Under the pieces are notes generated by a model. That model did not search any database. It was not told the DNA's origin and saw only the letters and a program-made list of their open reading frames with translations. DNA of 64,000 nt, from positions 1 to 64,000 of the forward strand of contig NZ_LDWR01000010.1 in assembly GCF_001039005.1 (NCBI RefSeq), read 5' to 3'. The translations under genes were made by a program, and so were the position numbers. Source of the DNA: Burkholderia cepacia. Its GTDB lineage: Bacteria > Pseudomonadota > Gammaproteobacteria > Burkholderiales > Burkholderiaceae. Every line of letters begins with the position of its first letter. Position 1 is the first letter of the stretch. This document shows positions 15,790-25,338 of this stretch, piece by piece.

Positions 15790-16908
15790 ATGACGCTGTC
15801 CCGTCTTACGTCCATTTCCGTCGCCGCCGTGCTGTTCGCCGCCGGCGCCGCCACCGCGCAAGCGGAAACCGTGAAGATCGCCATCGCTGGTCCGATGAGC
15901 GGCTCGGTCGCCCAATATGGCGACATGGTGAAGGCCGGCGCGCTGACCGCGATCGAACAGATCAACGCGGCAGGCGGTGCGGGCGGCAACAAGTTCGAAG
16001 TCGTGTTGATGGACGACGCATGCGAACCGAAGCAGGCCGTCGCCGTCGCGAACAAGATCGTCAGCCAGAAGATCAAGTACGTGATCGGCCACGTGTGCTC
16101 GGGCTCGACGATCCCCGCATCCGACATCTACGAGAACGAAGGCATCGTGATGGTCACGCCGTCGGCCACCGCGCCGCAGCTGACCGAAGGCAAGAAGCGT
16201 CACTTCATCTTCCGCACGATCGGCCGTGACGACCAGCAAGGCCCGGCCGCCGCGAAGTACATCATCAACAACGTGAAGCCGAAGAAGGTCGCGGTGCTGC
16301 ACGACAAGCAGTCGTACGGCCAGGGCATCGCGTCGTCGGTGAAGAAGGACCTCGAAGCCGCGAAGATCCCGGTCGTGCTGTTCGAAGGCATCAACGCCGG
16401 CGATTCGGATTACTCGGCGATCATCACGAAGCTGAAGTCGCAAGGCGTCGATTTCGTCTACTTCGGCGGCTACCACCCGGAAATGGGCCTGCTGATGCGC
16501 CAGGCGCGCGAGCAGGGCGTGAAGGCAACGTTCATGGGGCCTGAAGGCGTGGGCAACAAGGACGTGACGGCAATCGCCGGCCCGGCTTCGGAAGGCATGC
16601 TGGTCACGCTGCCGGCCGACTTCACGGCCGATCCGGCCAACGCAGCACTGGTGAAGGCGTTCGCGGACAAGAAGCGCGATGCGAACGGCCCGTTCCAGAT
16701 GCCGTCGTACGCCGCGGTGAAGATCATCGCCGACGCGATCGCTGGCGCAAAGACGACCGATCCGACGAAGGTCGCCGCGTACATGCACAAGACGACGTTC
16801 GACACGCCGATCGGCAAGGTGTCGTATGACGCGCAGGGCGACCTGAAGGCGTTCAAGTTCGTCGTCTACACGTGGCACAAGGACGCGACGAAGACCGCCG
16901 CCAACTAA
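15790..16908 (+). CDS. livK: Branched-chain amino acid ABC transporter, periplasmic binding protein
   Basis: 372 residues with a signal peptide ending AQA-ETVKIAIAG. The mature protein has the Leu/Ile/Val-binding fold of the LivJ/LivK family (GPMSGSVAQYGDMVKAG; VIGHVCSGSTIPASDIY; GQGIASSVKKDLE; FVYFGGYHPEMG). The conserved cysteine pair of LIV-binding proteins (DDACEP and GHVCSG) is present. It delivers substrate to LivHM. First gene of livKHMGF, separated from livH by 173 bp that contain a hairpin. Close relatives bind Leu, Ile, Val and sometimes Ala or Phe. Confidence 0.93.
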   Translation: MTLSRLTSISVAAVLFAAGAATAQAETVKIAIAGPMSGSVAQYGDMVKAGALTAIEQINAAGGAGGNKFEVVLMDDACEPKQAVAVANKIVSQKIKYVIGHVCSGSTIPASDIYENEGIVMVTPSATAPQLTEGKKRHFIFRTIGRDDQQGPAAAKYIINNVKPKKVAVLHDKQSYGQGIASSVKKDLEAAKIPVVLFEGINAGDSDYSAIITKLKSQGVDFVYFGGYHPEMGLLMRQAREQGVKATFMGPEGVGNKDVTAIAGPASEGMLVTLPADFTADPANAALVKAFADKKRDANGPFQMPSYAAVKIIADAIAGAKTTDPTKVAAYMHKTTFDTPIGKVSYDAQGDLKAFKFVVYTWHKDATKTAAN

Positions 16909-16934
16909 AAACGGAGTACCCGCCCCGCGCACCC

Positions 16935-16959
16935 GCTCTGCCCGTCACCCGGGCAGGGC
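16935..16959 (+). terminator. Hairpin between livK and livH
   Basis: GCTCTGCCC, loop GTCACCC, GGGCAGGGC (one G-U pair), 27 bp after livK, without a T-tract. Such a hairpin can stabilise the livK mRNA end or partly stop transcription, giving more binding protein than permease. Confidence 0.45.
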
Positions 16960-17081
16960 GCGTGCGCATTTGGCCGTTCCGCGGCTGACGGGCGGTCCGA
17001 GACGAACACCGTGCGTTGCGCGCGGTCGCGCCGTGATCCGGTTGCGGCCTGCGGCGCAGTGCCAACGGGAGCTTCCCGCAC

Positions 17082-18008
<927 letters not shown>

Positions 18009-18019
18009 GGGAGACGCAG

Positions 18020-19291
18020 ATGAGTACTGTCATTTCCGTTCGCCGTCCGGCCGCCGATGCATCGTTCGGCCAGGCGTTGAAAAATGCGGTGGCCGCCGCG
18101 TTCCTGACGGCGATCCTCACGATCCCCGTGCTCGGCCTGCAGCTGCAGCTCGACGGTTATCAGGTCGTGCTCACGCCGCACTGGCGGCCGGTGTGGATCG
18201 CGGTCGCGGCCGTGTTCCTGTTCCAGCTGTTCAAGCCGTGGCTCATGCGCGCGAAATCGGCGGTGAAGCTGCCGGCGGTGCCCGCGATGGGCGCGCAGCA
18301 GCAGCGCGTGGTCGTGTGGGTGCTGCTCGCGGTCGGGCTCGTGTGGCCGTTCTTCGGTTCGCGCGGCGCGGTCGACGTCGCGACGCTCGCGCTGATCTAC
18401 GTGATCCTCGGCCTCGGGCTGAACATCGTCGTCGGTTTCGCGGGGCTGCTGGATCTCGGTTATGTCGGGTTCTACGCGGTCGGCGGTTATACGTACGCGA
18501 TGCTCAACCAGTATTTCGGGCTGTCGTTCTGGGAATGCCTGCCGCTGGCCGCGATCGCGGCGGCGACGTTCGGCTTCCTGCTCGGCTTCCCGGTGCTGCG
18601 GCTGCGCGGCGACTATCTCGCGATCGTCACGCTCGGCTTCGGCGAAATCATCCGCCTGATGGCGAACAACCTGACGAGCCTCACGGGCGGCCCGGACGGC
18701 ATCTCGGGCATCGCGAAGCCGACGGTGTTCGGCTTCGAGATGGCGCGCTCGGCGAGCGTCGAAGGCGCGAAGACCTTCCATGAACTGATCGGGCTGGAAT
18801 ACAGCGGCGAGCACATGGTGATCTTCCTGTACCTGATCGCGCTGGTGCTGGTCGGCTTCACGCTGTTCGTGACGAGCCGCCTGATCCGCATGCCGATGGG
18901 CCGTGCGTGGGAAGCGCTGCGCGACGACGAGATCGCATGCCGTTCGCTCGGCCTGAACCCGACGCGCATCAAGCTGTCGGCGTTCACGCTCGGCGCGTCG
19001 TTCGCCGGTATCGGCGGCGCGTTCTTCGCGGCGCGCCAGGGCCTCGTGAATCCTGAATCGTTCACCTTCATCGAGTCGGCGCTGATCCTCGCGATCGTCG
19101 TACTCGGCGGGATGGGTTCGCAGCTCGGCGTGATTCTCGCGGCGATCCTGCTGACCGTGCTGCCGGAAGTCGCGCGCGGCTTCGCCGAATACCGGATGCT
19201 GATTTTCGGTCTCGTGATGGTGTTGATGATGATGTGGCGTCCGCAGGGCCTGTTGCCCGCGAGCCGTCCCCACGTGGAGCTGCCGCAATGA
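18020..19291 (+). CDS. livM: Branched-chain amino acid ABC transporter permease LivM
   Basis: 423 residues from ATG 18020, preceded by GGGAGAC; the frame is open far upstream but this start follows livH at normal spacing. An N-terminal extension of ~100 residues with two or three extra membrane helices precedes the core ([20 protein letters not shown]; the coupling region [20 protein letters not shown]). The stop overlaps livG as ATGA. Partner of LivH. Confidence 0.93.
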   Translation: MSTVISVRRPAADASFGQALKNAVAAAFLTAILTIPVLGLQLQLDGYQVVLTPHWRPVWIAVAAVFLFQLFKPWLMRAKSAVKLPAVPAMGAQQQRVVVWVLLAVGLVWPFFGSRGAVDVATLALIYVILGLGLNIVVGFAGLLDLGYVGFYAVGGYTYAMLNQYFGLSFWECLPLAAIAAATFGFLLGFPVLRLRGDYLAIVTLGFGEIIRLMANNLTSLTGGPDGISGIAKPTVFGFEMARSASVEGAKTFHELIGLEYSGEHMVIFLYLIALVLVGFTLFVTSRLIRMPMGRAWEALRDDEIACRSLGLNPTRIKLSAFTLGASFAGIGGAFFAARQGLVNPESFTFIESALILAIVVLGGMGSQLGVILAAILLTVLPEVARGFAEYRMLIFGLVMVLMMMWRPQGLLPASRPHVELPQ

Positions 19292-20061
19292 GCGCGAATG
19301 CAGAACTGTTGAAGGTCGCCGGGCTGCAGATGCGCTTCGGCGGGTTGCTCGCGGTGGACGGCATCGATTTCGACGTGCGCCGCGACGAGGTGTTCGCGAT
19401 CATCGGGCCGAACGGCGCGGGCAAGACCACGGTGTTCAACTGCGTCGGCGGCTTCTACAAGCCGACCTCCGGCGCGGTTGAACTCGACGGCCACCAGATC
19501 GCCGGGCTGCCGAGCCACAAGATCGCGCTGAAGGGCCTGGTGCGCACGTTCCAGAACATTCGCCTGTTCAAGTCGCTGACGGTCGTCGAGAACCTGCTCG
19601 TCGCGCAGCATCGCAAGGTGAAGGCAGGGCTGCTGCCCGGCCTGTTCTCGACGCCCGCGTATCGCCGCGCCGAGAAGGACGCGCTCGAACGCGCGGCCGT
19701 GTGGCTCGAACGGATGGGGCTGAAGTCGGTCGCCAACCGGCCGGCCGGCACGCTGTCGTACGGGCATCAGCGGCGTCTGGAGATCGCGCGCTGCATGATC
19801 ACCGAACCGCGTCTCCTGATGCTCGACGAGCCGGCGGCCGGTCTCAACCCGCAGGAGAAGATCGAGCTGCAGCACCTGATCGACAAGCTGCGCCGCGAGT
19901 TCGGCGTATCGGTGCTGCTGATCGAACACGACATGAGCCTCGTGATGGGCGTGTCGGACCGCATCCTCGTGATGGAGCACGGCCGGCCGATCGTGATCGG
20001 CACGCCGGAAGCGGTCCGCAACGACCCGCGCGTGATCAAGGCGTATCTGGGGGAAGAGTGA
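19288..20061 (+). CDS. livG: Branched-chain amino acid ABC transporter ATPase LivG
   Basis: 257 residues from ATG 19288, in the ATGA overlap with livM. Walker [11 protein letters not shown]-loop [10 protein letters not shown], signature [14 protein letters not shown], Walker [12 protein letters not shown] and the switch histidine in [10 protein letters not shown] are all present. The C-terminal LivG/BCA-ABC-TP extension ends AYLGEE. Powers import together with LivF. The stop overlaps the start of livF by one base. Confidence 0.94.
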   Translation: MSANAELLKVAGLQMRFGGLLAVDGIDFDVRRDEVFAIIGPNGAGKTTVFNCVGGFYKPTSGAVELDGHQIAGLPSHKIALKGLVRTFQNIRLFKSLTVVENLLVAQHRKVKAGLLPGLFSTPAYRRAEKDALERAAVWLERMGLKSVANRPAGTLSYGHQRRLEIARCMITEPRLLMLDEPAAGLNPQEKIELQHLIDKLRREFGVSVLLIEHDMSLVMGVSDRILVMEHGRPIVIGTPEAVRNDPRVIKAYLGEE

Positions 20062-20762
20062 TGCTGAAGCTGGAACAGGTCCATACGCACTACGGCGCGG
20101 TCGAAGCGCTCGCGGGCGTGTCGATCGAGGTGAACAAGGGCGAGATCGTCACGCTGATCGGCAGCAATGGTGCCGGCAAGACGACGCTGATGATGACCGT
20201 GTGCGGCACGCCGCGCGCATCGTCGGGCCGCGTGCTGTTCGAGGGCAAGGACATCACCGCGATGTCGACGCACCAGATCATGCGGCAGGGGATGGCGATC
20301 TCGCCGGAAGGGCGGCGCGTGTTCCCGAGTCTGACGGTGCTCGAGAACCTGAAGATGGGCGGGTTCTTCGCGAGTCGTCATGAGATCGACGAAGGTACCG
20401 AGCACGTGTTCAAGCTGTTTCCGCGCTTGAAGGAGCGTGCGACACAGCGGGCCGGCACGATGTCGGGCGGCGAGCAGCAGATGCTCGCGATTGGGCGCGC
20501 GCTGATGAGCAAGCCGCGCTTGTTGCTGCTCGACGAGCCGACGCTCGGCCTCGCGCCGCTCGTGATCGCGCAGATCTTCGACATCATCCGGACGATCCGC
20601 GAGGAAGGCGTGACGGTGTTCCTCGTTGAGCAGAACGCGAACAAGGCGCTGGGTGTGGCCGATCGCGGGTATGTGCTCGAAACGGGGCGCGTGGTGCTCG
20701 CCGATACGGGCGCGAACCTGCTCGCGAACGACCGGATCAAGCAGGCTTATCTCGGCGGTTGA
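20061..20762 (+). CDS. livF: Branched-chain amino acid ABC transporter ATPase LivF
   Basis: 233 residues from ATG 20061, whose first base is the last base of the livG stop. Walker A GSNGAGKTT, signature MSGGEQQMLAIGRAL, Walker B LLLLDEPTLGLAP. In the switch region the histidine is replaced by Gln (FLVEQNAN), as is normal for LivF. Last gene of the operon, followed by two hairpins. Confidence 0.94.
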   Translation: MLKLEQVHTHYGAVEALAGVSIEVNKGEIVTLIGSNGAGKTTLMMTVCGTPRASSGRVLFEGKDITAMSTHQIMRQGMAISPEGRRVFPSLTVLENLKMGGFFASRHEIDEGTEHVFKLFPRLKERATQRAGTMSGGEQQMLAIGRALMSKPRLLLLDEPTLGLAPLVIAQIFDIIRTIREEGVTVFLVEQNANKALGVADRGYVLETGRVVLADTGANLLANDRIKQAYLGG

Positions 20763-20771
20763 TGGAGGGAC

Positions 20772-20798
20772 GCCGCCGGCCTGCAACGGGCCGGCGGC
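20772..20798 (+). terminator. GC-rich hairpin after livF
   Basis: GCCGCCGGCC, loop TGCAACG, GGCCGGCGGC, 9 bp after the livF stop, without a T-tract. Confidence 0.55.
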
Positions 20799-20926
20799 GG
20801 TGCTGATGTGTTTGCATCGTGTTGGCGACATGTCGGCACGGTGGTCGGCAGGCGGTTTGTAGCCAATTCGGCTTCGATCGTAGTCAAATCGGCTACATTC
20901 GACGGTCCCGCCAGAACTGACCAATT

Positions 20927-20952
20927 ACAGGGCCTTTCGAGGCCCTGTTTTC
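20927..20952 (+). terminator. Bidirectional intrinsic terminator
   Basis: ACAGGGCC, loop TTTCGA, GGCCCTGT followed by TTTT. It lies between convergent livF and the LysR gene and reaches the LysR stop codon, so it can serve both. Confidence 0.75.
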
Positions 20953-21805
20953 ATTGTCCGATCCTGAACGTGCTCTTCAGCACGTCGCGCAGATGCAGCG
21001 CGGCGCGATTGCCGTCGTCGGTCAGGATGTAGATCAAGTGCGGCGGCAGATCGGGCAGCACGATGCCCGCGACGTGGCTCGTCAGGTTGCCGGACACGCG
21101 ATCGTGCTCGATCAGGCCGACCGCGAGGCCGTTGGCGATACAGGCTTCGACCGCCGGCGAACTCGCGCTCTCGAGCAGCATCCGGTGCGCGATCCGCTCC
21201 TTCTTCAGCGCGTTCAGCGCAGTGTCCCGGTACGGGCATCCCTGCAATTGCACCGCGATCGGCAGCGGCGCGTCGGGGTTGAACTTGAACGTCCGCGCGG
21301 CCACCCAGACCGGATGGGTCTTGCTGAGCAGCTCGCCATGCGGCAGCGCCTTCGGTACCACGGCGATCGTGATGTCCAGCTGGCCGCGCGCGAACAGCAA
21401 CTGCAGTTCCTCGCTGGAGCGCGCTTCGACCGTCAGTTCGAGCAACGGCCGGTCGGCGGCAAAGCGCGGCAGGAACTCGGCCATGAAGTGCGCCGCGTAC
21501 GAATCGGGGATGCCGAGCCGCAGCTTGCCGGTCAGCATCTGCGGCGACAGCGATTCGACGAGCCGATCGTGGCTCAACAGGAATTCCGTGGTGTCGCCGA
21601 GCAGCTTGTGGCCGTACTGCGTGAGTTCGACCGACTGGTTGTTTCGCGTGAACAAGCGCTGCGCAACCATCTCTTCCAGCTTCTGAATCTGGGCCGTGAC
21701 CGACGACGGACTGCGGTTCACATAGACGGCCGCGTCCTTGAAGCGGCCGAGCTTCGCGACGGCGTGGAAGGTACGCAGCAGATCGACGTCCAGGGTGCGC
21801 GGCAT
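20951..21805 (-). CDS. LysR-family regulator divergent from a methyltransferase cluster
   Basis: 284 residues. The N-terminal winged helix (LLRTFHAVAKLGRFKDAAVYVNRSPSSVTAQIQKLE) is followed by a LysR substrate-binding domain (GKLRLGIPDSYAAHFMAEFLPRF and onward). It is divergent from the gene at 21940 with 134 bp between starts. That gap contains TTCCGAATTAGTG and GACGGAATTATT, an imperfect inverted repeat suitable for a LysR dimer. Likely ligand is a product or precursor of the neighbouring cluster, but this is inference. Confidence 0.85.
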   Translation of the reverse strand: MPRTLDVDLLRTFHAVAKLGRFKDAAVYVNRSPSSVTAQIQKLEEMVAQRLFTRNNQSVELTQYGHKLLGDTTEFLLSHDRLVESLSPQMLTGKLRLGIPDSYAAHFMAEFLPRFAADRPLLELTVEARSSEELQLLFARGQLDITIAVVPKALPHGELLSKTHPVWVAARTFKFNPDAPLPIAVQLQGCPYRDTALNALKKERIAHRMLLESASSPAVEACIANGLAVGLIEHDRVSGNLTSHVAGIVLPDLPPHLIYILTDDGNRAALHLRDVLKSTFRIGQ

Positions 21806-21939
21806 GATTCTGATTTTCCGAATTAGTGATTCACGTAATGTCGATTGACGGAATTATTAAGCGTCCCTATCCTCGGGTCAACAGGCAGACGAATGCAGGC
21901 AGGTCGATCAAGCGTGACACGTATCCGGGGAACGATTTC

Positions 21940-22920
21940 ATGTCTATCAATGATTTTGTCGTAGATGCGCTGGTGCGGGACAGGAAGCTGAAGGCGGAGT
22001 CGGTATGGACGGTCGAGAATCACGAAAAGTATTCGACGCTGACGCGGCATGACGATGGCGCGCGGCGCAGGGAGGCGGGGCGCGAAGTCTTTTCGCTGAT
22101 GCGGAACCTGAACGAACTGGGCGTGCGGAGTCCGGCGCTGTGCGCGGACCGCGACGGCAAGGGGTCGTTGCGGGAAGCGATCGGCGCGTTGAGCGAACGT
22201 CTTGCGACGTTGTCGCGCGGCCGTGATGTGCACTACATCGAACTCGGGCCGGAGCCGGTCAAGACGACCGAACTGATGAAGGCCGTCAGCGGCGGCGGGC
22301 CGGACCATTTGCGCTACACGGCCGTCGACATCAACGAGTCGTCGGAAGACGCGATGCGGCACGCGATCATGCCGTTCCTGAAGACGCCCGGCTGCTTCAA
22401 CTACATCGCCGACGATTATCGGAACGTGCAGTGGGATCACATCGACCTGGGCCAGGACGTGACCTTGATCACGATGCTCGGTTTCCAGGAGGGCAATGAA
22501 TTGCCCGTGACGATCGGCCGGCTGATTCGCAATCTCGGCGGCAAGTCGACCTACGTCGTGTCGGAGATGCAACTGCTCGTCGATGGCCGCGAAGAGCCGA
22601 TCTACAACTTCTACCGGAACGAGAACATGGTGCGGTTTTCCGAAATCGTCAGCCGGCAGCAGGGCTTCGAGCCGCTCGGCGAGCATCATGTTTCGATCGT
22701 CCGCCTTAACCTGCTCGGCGACCAGTTCCATGTCGCGGTCACGTTGCAGCCGGTGTCGAAAGCCGGCGCCGACGGGCATCTGATCACCAACATCTGCCTG
22801 AAATACACGCCGGAGCAATTTCGCCACGTGCGTGCCAGTCACGGCAATTGCCGCGTGATCGACGAGCTGCGCAGCGGGGATGGCAGCGTCGTGTACCAGA
22901 TCGCCCAGTTCAAGGGCTGA
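21940..22920 (+). CDS. EgtD-like SAM-dependent methyltransferase
   Basis: 326 residues from ATG 21940 (GGGGAA 8-9 bp upstream; an in-frame start at 21826 is less likely). The family is Methyltransf_33, that of the histidine N-alpha-trimethylase EgtD of ergothioneine synthesis. Visible signatures are IELGPEPVKT (SAM loop), YTAVDINESSEDAM, and IADDYRNVQW. No EgtB-type sulfoxide synthase is nearby, so the product is probably not ergothioneine. 29 bp separate it from a 2-oxoglutarate oxygenase, so methylated amino acid chemistry is a fair inference. Substrate unknown. Confidence 0.8.
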   Translation: MSINDFVVDALVRDRKLKAESVWTVENHEKYSTLTRHDDGARRREAGREVFSLMRNLNELGVRSPALCADRDGKGSLREAIGALSERLATLSRGRDVHYIELGPEPVKTTELMKAVSGGGPDHLRYTAVDINESSEDAMRHAIMPFLKTPGCFNYIADDYRNVQWDHIDLGQDVTLITMLGFQEGNELPVTIGRLIRNLGGKSTYVVSEMQLLVDGREEPIYNFYRNENMVRFSEIVSRQQGFEPLGEHHVSIVRLNLLGDQFHVAVTLQPVSKAGADGHLITNICLKYTPEQFRHVRASHGNCRVIDELRSGDGSVVYQIAQFKG

Positions 22921-22949
22921 ACGCCGCAACGGCGAAAGCGAGGCACACG

Positions 22950-23936
22950 ATGAACAAGGGGAATGCATTGCCGGTGTTTGCGCGCGGGTTCGACCGGGTG
23001 AGGCTTGCGTGGCAGACCTCGCTCGCCGGCGGCGCGAATGTCGACGGCACGCTGGACGCGTCGACGGAACCGATGCGCTGGACGAGCGATTGCCTGCGCG
23101 ACGGCTACGAGTTGCGATATCGCCGCAACCTCGACGATCTCGGCTACGGCGACGAGCCGATGCGCGGCACGCGCACGAGCGCGCTCAATGCGGTGTGCAG
23201 CCTGCGCGGGCTGTTCACCGACGAGGCGATCGCCGCGTTGCGCGAGATCGGCCGGGCGCTGGAAGGCAGCGCGTCGAGCAGCAACTGGATCATCTCGAAG
23301 CGGGTACGCGCGGTGACGAACCGCTCACGGTTCATCGACGACATGATGCACGACCGCGCGTTCCTGTTGAGGCTGTCGCGTCTCGCCGGCGCGCCGCTGA
23401 TCCCGTATCCGATGGTCAATGCGCGGTCGCAGTTCAACTATTACTATCCGACGGCGCAGCACGACGGCAAGGAACAGGTGGGCATGTGGCACACGGACGG
23501 CACCAGCTTCGTGCTGAATATCGTGCTGTCGGATCGATCCGACTATGCCGGCGGCAACTTTCTGTTCTACGAATCGACTGCCGAGACGTTCGACCGGCAT
23601 GACCAGGCGCGCAAGCATGTGAAGACGGCGAGCCTGGACAGGGCGGGCGACGCGCTGCTTATCTACGGCAGCAAGCTGTTCCATGGCGTCGAACCGGTAA
23701 CGGCGGGGCGTCGCATGTCGCTGGTGCTGTCGTTCCATTGCCCGTACACGCGCGAGGACGATAACGGCTTCTGGCATCTCGCGTCGGACGACGGCATTCC
23801 GCGCACCATCGTCAACTGGCTGGCCCTGCGGCGCAGCCTCAGGGACGACGCCGAGATGCAGTACCACCGCCTCGGGCTCGCACCGATCCGGGCCGAGGAC
23901 CTGAAAGACACCCGCTTGTCCATGGCAACATCCTGA
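22950..23936 (+). CDS. 2-oxoglutarate/Fe(II)-dependent oxygenase
   Basis: 328 residues from ATG 22950 (the frame extends upstream through the previous gene). The facial triad is visible: H-x-D in MWHTDGTSFVLNI and the distal His in LFHGVEPVTAGRRMSLVL, whose Arg (GRR) would bind 2-oxoglutarate. The N-terminal ~150 residues are not recognised and may shape the substrate site. It should hydroxylate or desaturate a small molecule, with CO2 and succinate released. Middle gene of a tight operon with the methyltransferase and an exporter (12 bp to the next start). Confidence 0.8.
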   Translation: MNKGNALPVFARGFDRVRLAWQTSLAGGANVDGTLDASTEPMRWTSDCLRDGYELRYRRNLDDLGYGDEPMRGTRTSALNAVCSLRGLFTDEAIAALREIGRALEGSASSSNWIISKRVRAVTNRSRFIDDMMHDRAFLLRLSRLAGAPLIPYPMVNARSQFNYYYPTAQHDGKEQVGMWHTDGTSFVLNIVLSDRSDYAGGNFLFYESTAETFDRHDQARKHVKTASLDRAGDALLIYGSKLFHGVEPVTAGRRMSLVLSFHCPYTREDDNGFWHLASDDGIPRTIVNWLALRRSLRDDAEMQYHRLGLAPIRAEDLKDTRLSMATS

Positions 23937-23948
23937 GCGCCTTCGCCC

Positions 23949-24872
23949 ATGCAGCTATTCCTGATCCAGCTTGTTTTCGTGTTGTCGTGGAGTTCGGGCT
24001 TCATCGGCGCGAAGCTCGGCGCGGAGACGGCCGGCGCGTTCAACCTGTTGTTCTGGCGTTTCCTGCTCGTGACGCTGTGCCTGGCGATCGTCCTCAACCG
24101 GCAGCTCGGGCGCCTGACGCTGGAAAAAATCCGCTATCACGCGGTGATCGGCTTCCTGTCGCAGTTCCTGTATCTGAGCTGCGTCTACGTGGCCATTCAG
24201 CATGGCCTGCCGCCGGGCATCGCGGCGGTCATCGCCGCATTGCAACCGCTCATCACGGCGGCGATGACGACGCTGGAGGGCAGCGAGCGCAGCGGGGTGC
24301 GACAGTGGGTCGGGCTCGTCGCCGGATTCGTCGGCGTGGGCATCGTGATCAGCGGGCAATACGCGCTGCCGACCGGGTCGGTCAGCATCGTCATGTACAT
24401 CCTGCCGCTGGTTTCCGCGCTGGGGCTGTCGGTCGCGACGATCTATCAGCGGCGGCGCGCGCTGACGGCCGCGCGCAGCAACGAGGACGGGCTGTTTCTG
24501 CCGCTGTTCGTGCAGGGGGGCGTCAGCCTCGTCCTGTTCGCGGTGTGCGGGATCGTCACGGGTGACCTGCACGTGCCGACCCAGCCGAATGTCTGGGTGT
24601 CCGTCGTGTGGTTGACGGTATTCTCGACCTTCATGGCGTACCTGACGTTGTGGGCACTGCTCAAGCGCATGCCCGCGACGCGCGTGGCGACCCTCGTCTA
24701 TCTCGAACCGCCCGTGACGCTGACCTGGGCCGCGTGGATGTTCGGTGACAGCATCCAGCTGTCGACTTACCTCGGCATCGTTGTTGTCGCGATCGGCGTG
24801 TGGCTGGCCAGCAAGCCGGGCGAGCGGGCCACGCGAGCCCGGCGCGCGGAAATGGAGGCGGCCGGGCGCTGA
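23949..24872 (+). CDS. EamA/DMT-family transporter, probable exporter of the cluster product
   Basis: 307 residues with ten predicted membrane helices in two EamA repeats (residues ~1-135 and ~145-285). Starts MQLFLIQLVFVLSWSSGFIGAKL, a common EamA N-terminus. Family members export amino acids and other metabolites. The 12-bp gap to the oxygenase gene indicates co-transcription, so it may carry the product of the two enzymes out of the cell, or its precursor in. Confidence 0.82.
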   Translation: MQLFLIQLVFVLSWSSGFIGAKLGAETAGAFNLLFWRFLLVTLCLAIVLNRQLGRLTLEKIRYHAVIGFLSQFLYLSCVYVAIQHGLPPGIAAVIAALQPLITAAMTTLEGSERSGVRQWVGLVAGFVGVGIVISGQYALPTGSVSIVMYILPLVSALGLSVATIYQRRRALTAARSNEDGLFLPLFVQGGVSLVLFAVCGIVTGDLHVPTQPNVWVSVVWLTVFSTFMAYLTLWALLKRMPATRVATLVYLEPPVTLTWAAWMFGDSIQLSTYLGIVVVAIGVWLASKPGERATRARRAEMEAAGR

Positions 24873-24937
24873 GCCGCTGGTTGCGCGGGCGGTTCCGGTG
24901 TAGCTTCGCGATACGACCCGGCTCGCGGAGGAACCCG

Positions 24938-25288
24938 ATGAAAGTCAAACGGATCGTCGCCAATATCGACACACGATCAGTCGACGACGCAAAGCGTTTC
25001 TATCAGCAGATATTCGGTCTCGACTTGCTGATGGACCACGGCTGGATCGCGACCTACGGCAATGCCGAGCAGATGGACGTGCAGATCAGCTTTGCATCGC
25101 AAGGCGGGTCGGGCACGCCGACGCCCGACCTGTCGATCGAGGTCGACGATCTCGACGAAGCGCTCGCGCGTGTGCATGAGGCGGGCATTTCCGTCGAATA
25201 CGGCCCGGTCGATGAGCCGTGGGGCGTGCGGCGGTTCTACGTGCGCGATCCGTTCGGCAAGCTCGTCAACGTGCTGGTTCACCGCTGA
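24938..25288 (+). CDS. VOC-superfamily (glyoxalase-like) protein
   Basis: 116 residues from ATG 24938 (GGAGG 7 bp upstream). Two beta-alpha-beta-beta-beta modules are visible: VKRIVANIDTRSVDDAKRFY with IFGLDLL, and LSIEVDDLDEALARVHEAG with RRFYVRDPFGKLVNVLVHR. Lies 65 bp after the exporter, on the same strand; it may be the last gene of that operon or independent. Could act in metal-dependent detoxification or on the cluster product. Function unassigned. Confidence 0.75.
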   Translation: MKVKRIVANIDTRSVDDAKRFYQQIFGLDLLMDHGWIATYGNAEQMDVQISFASQGGSGTPTPDLSIEVDDLDEALARVHEAGISVEYGPVDEPWGVRRFYVRDPFGKLVNVLVHR

Positions 25289-25338
25289 ATCGACGGTTCA
25301 ATGACCCTCTCGCCCTCATCATCTGATGTCATGCCATT

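Noticed and set aside
15416..15793. 125-codon frame running into livK
   Set aside because: No homology, no ribosome binding site, and biased composition; better read as leader DNA.
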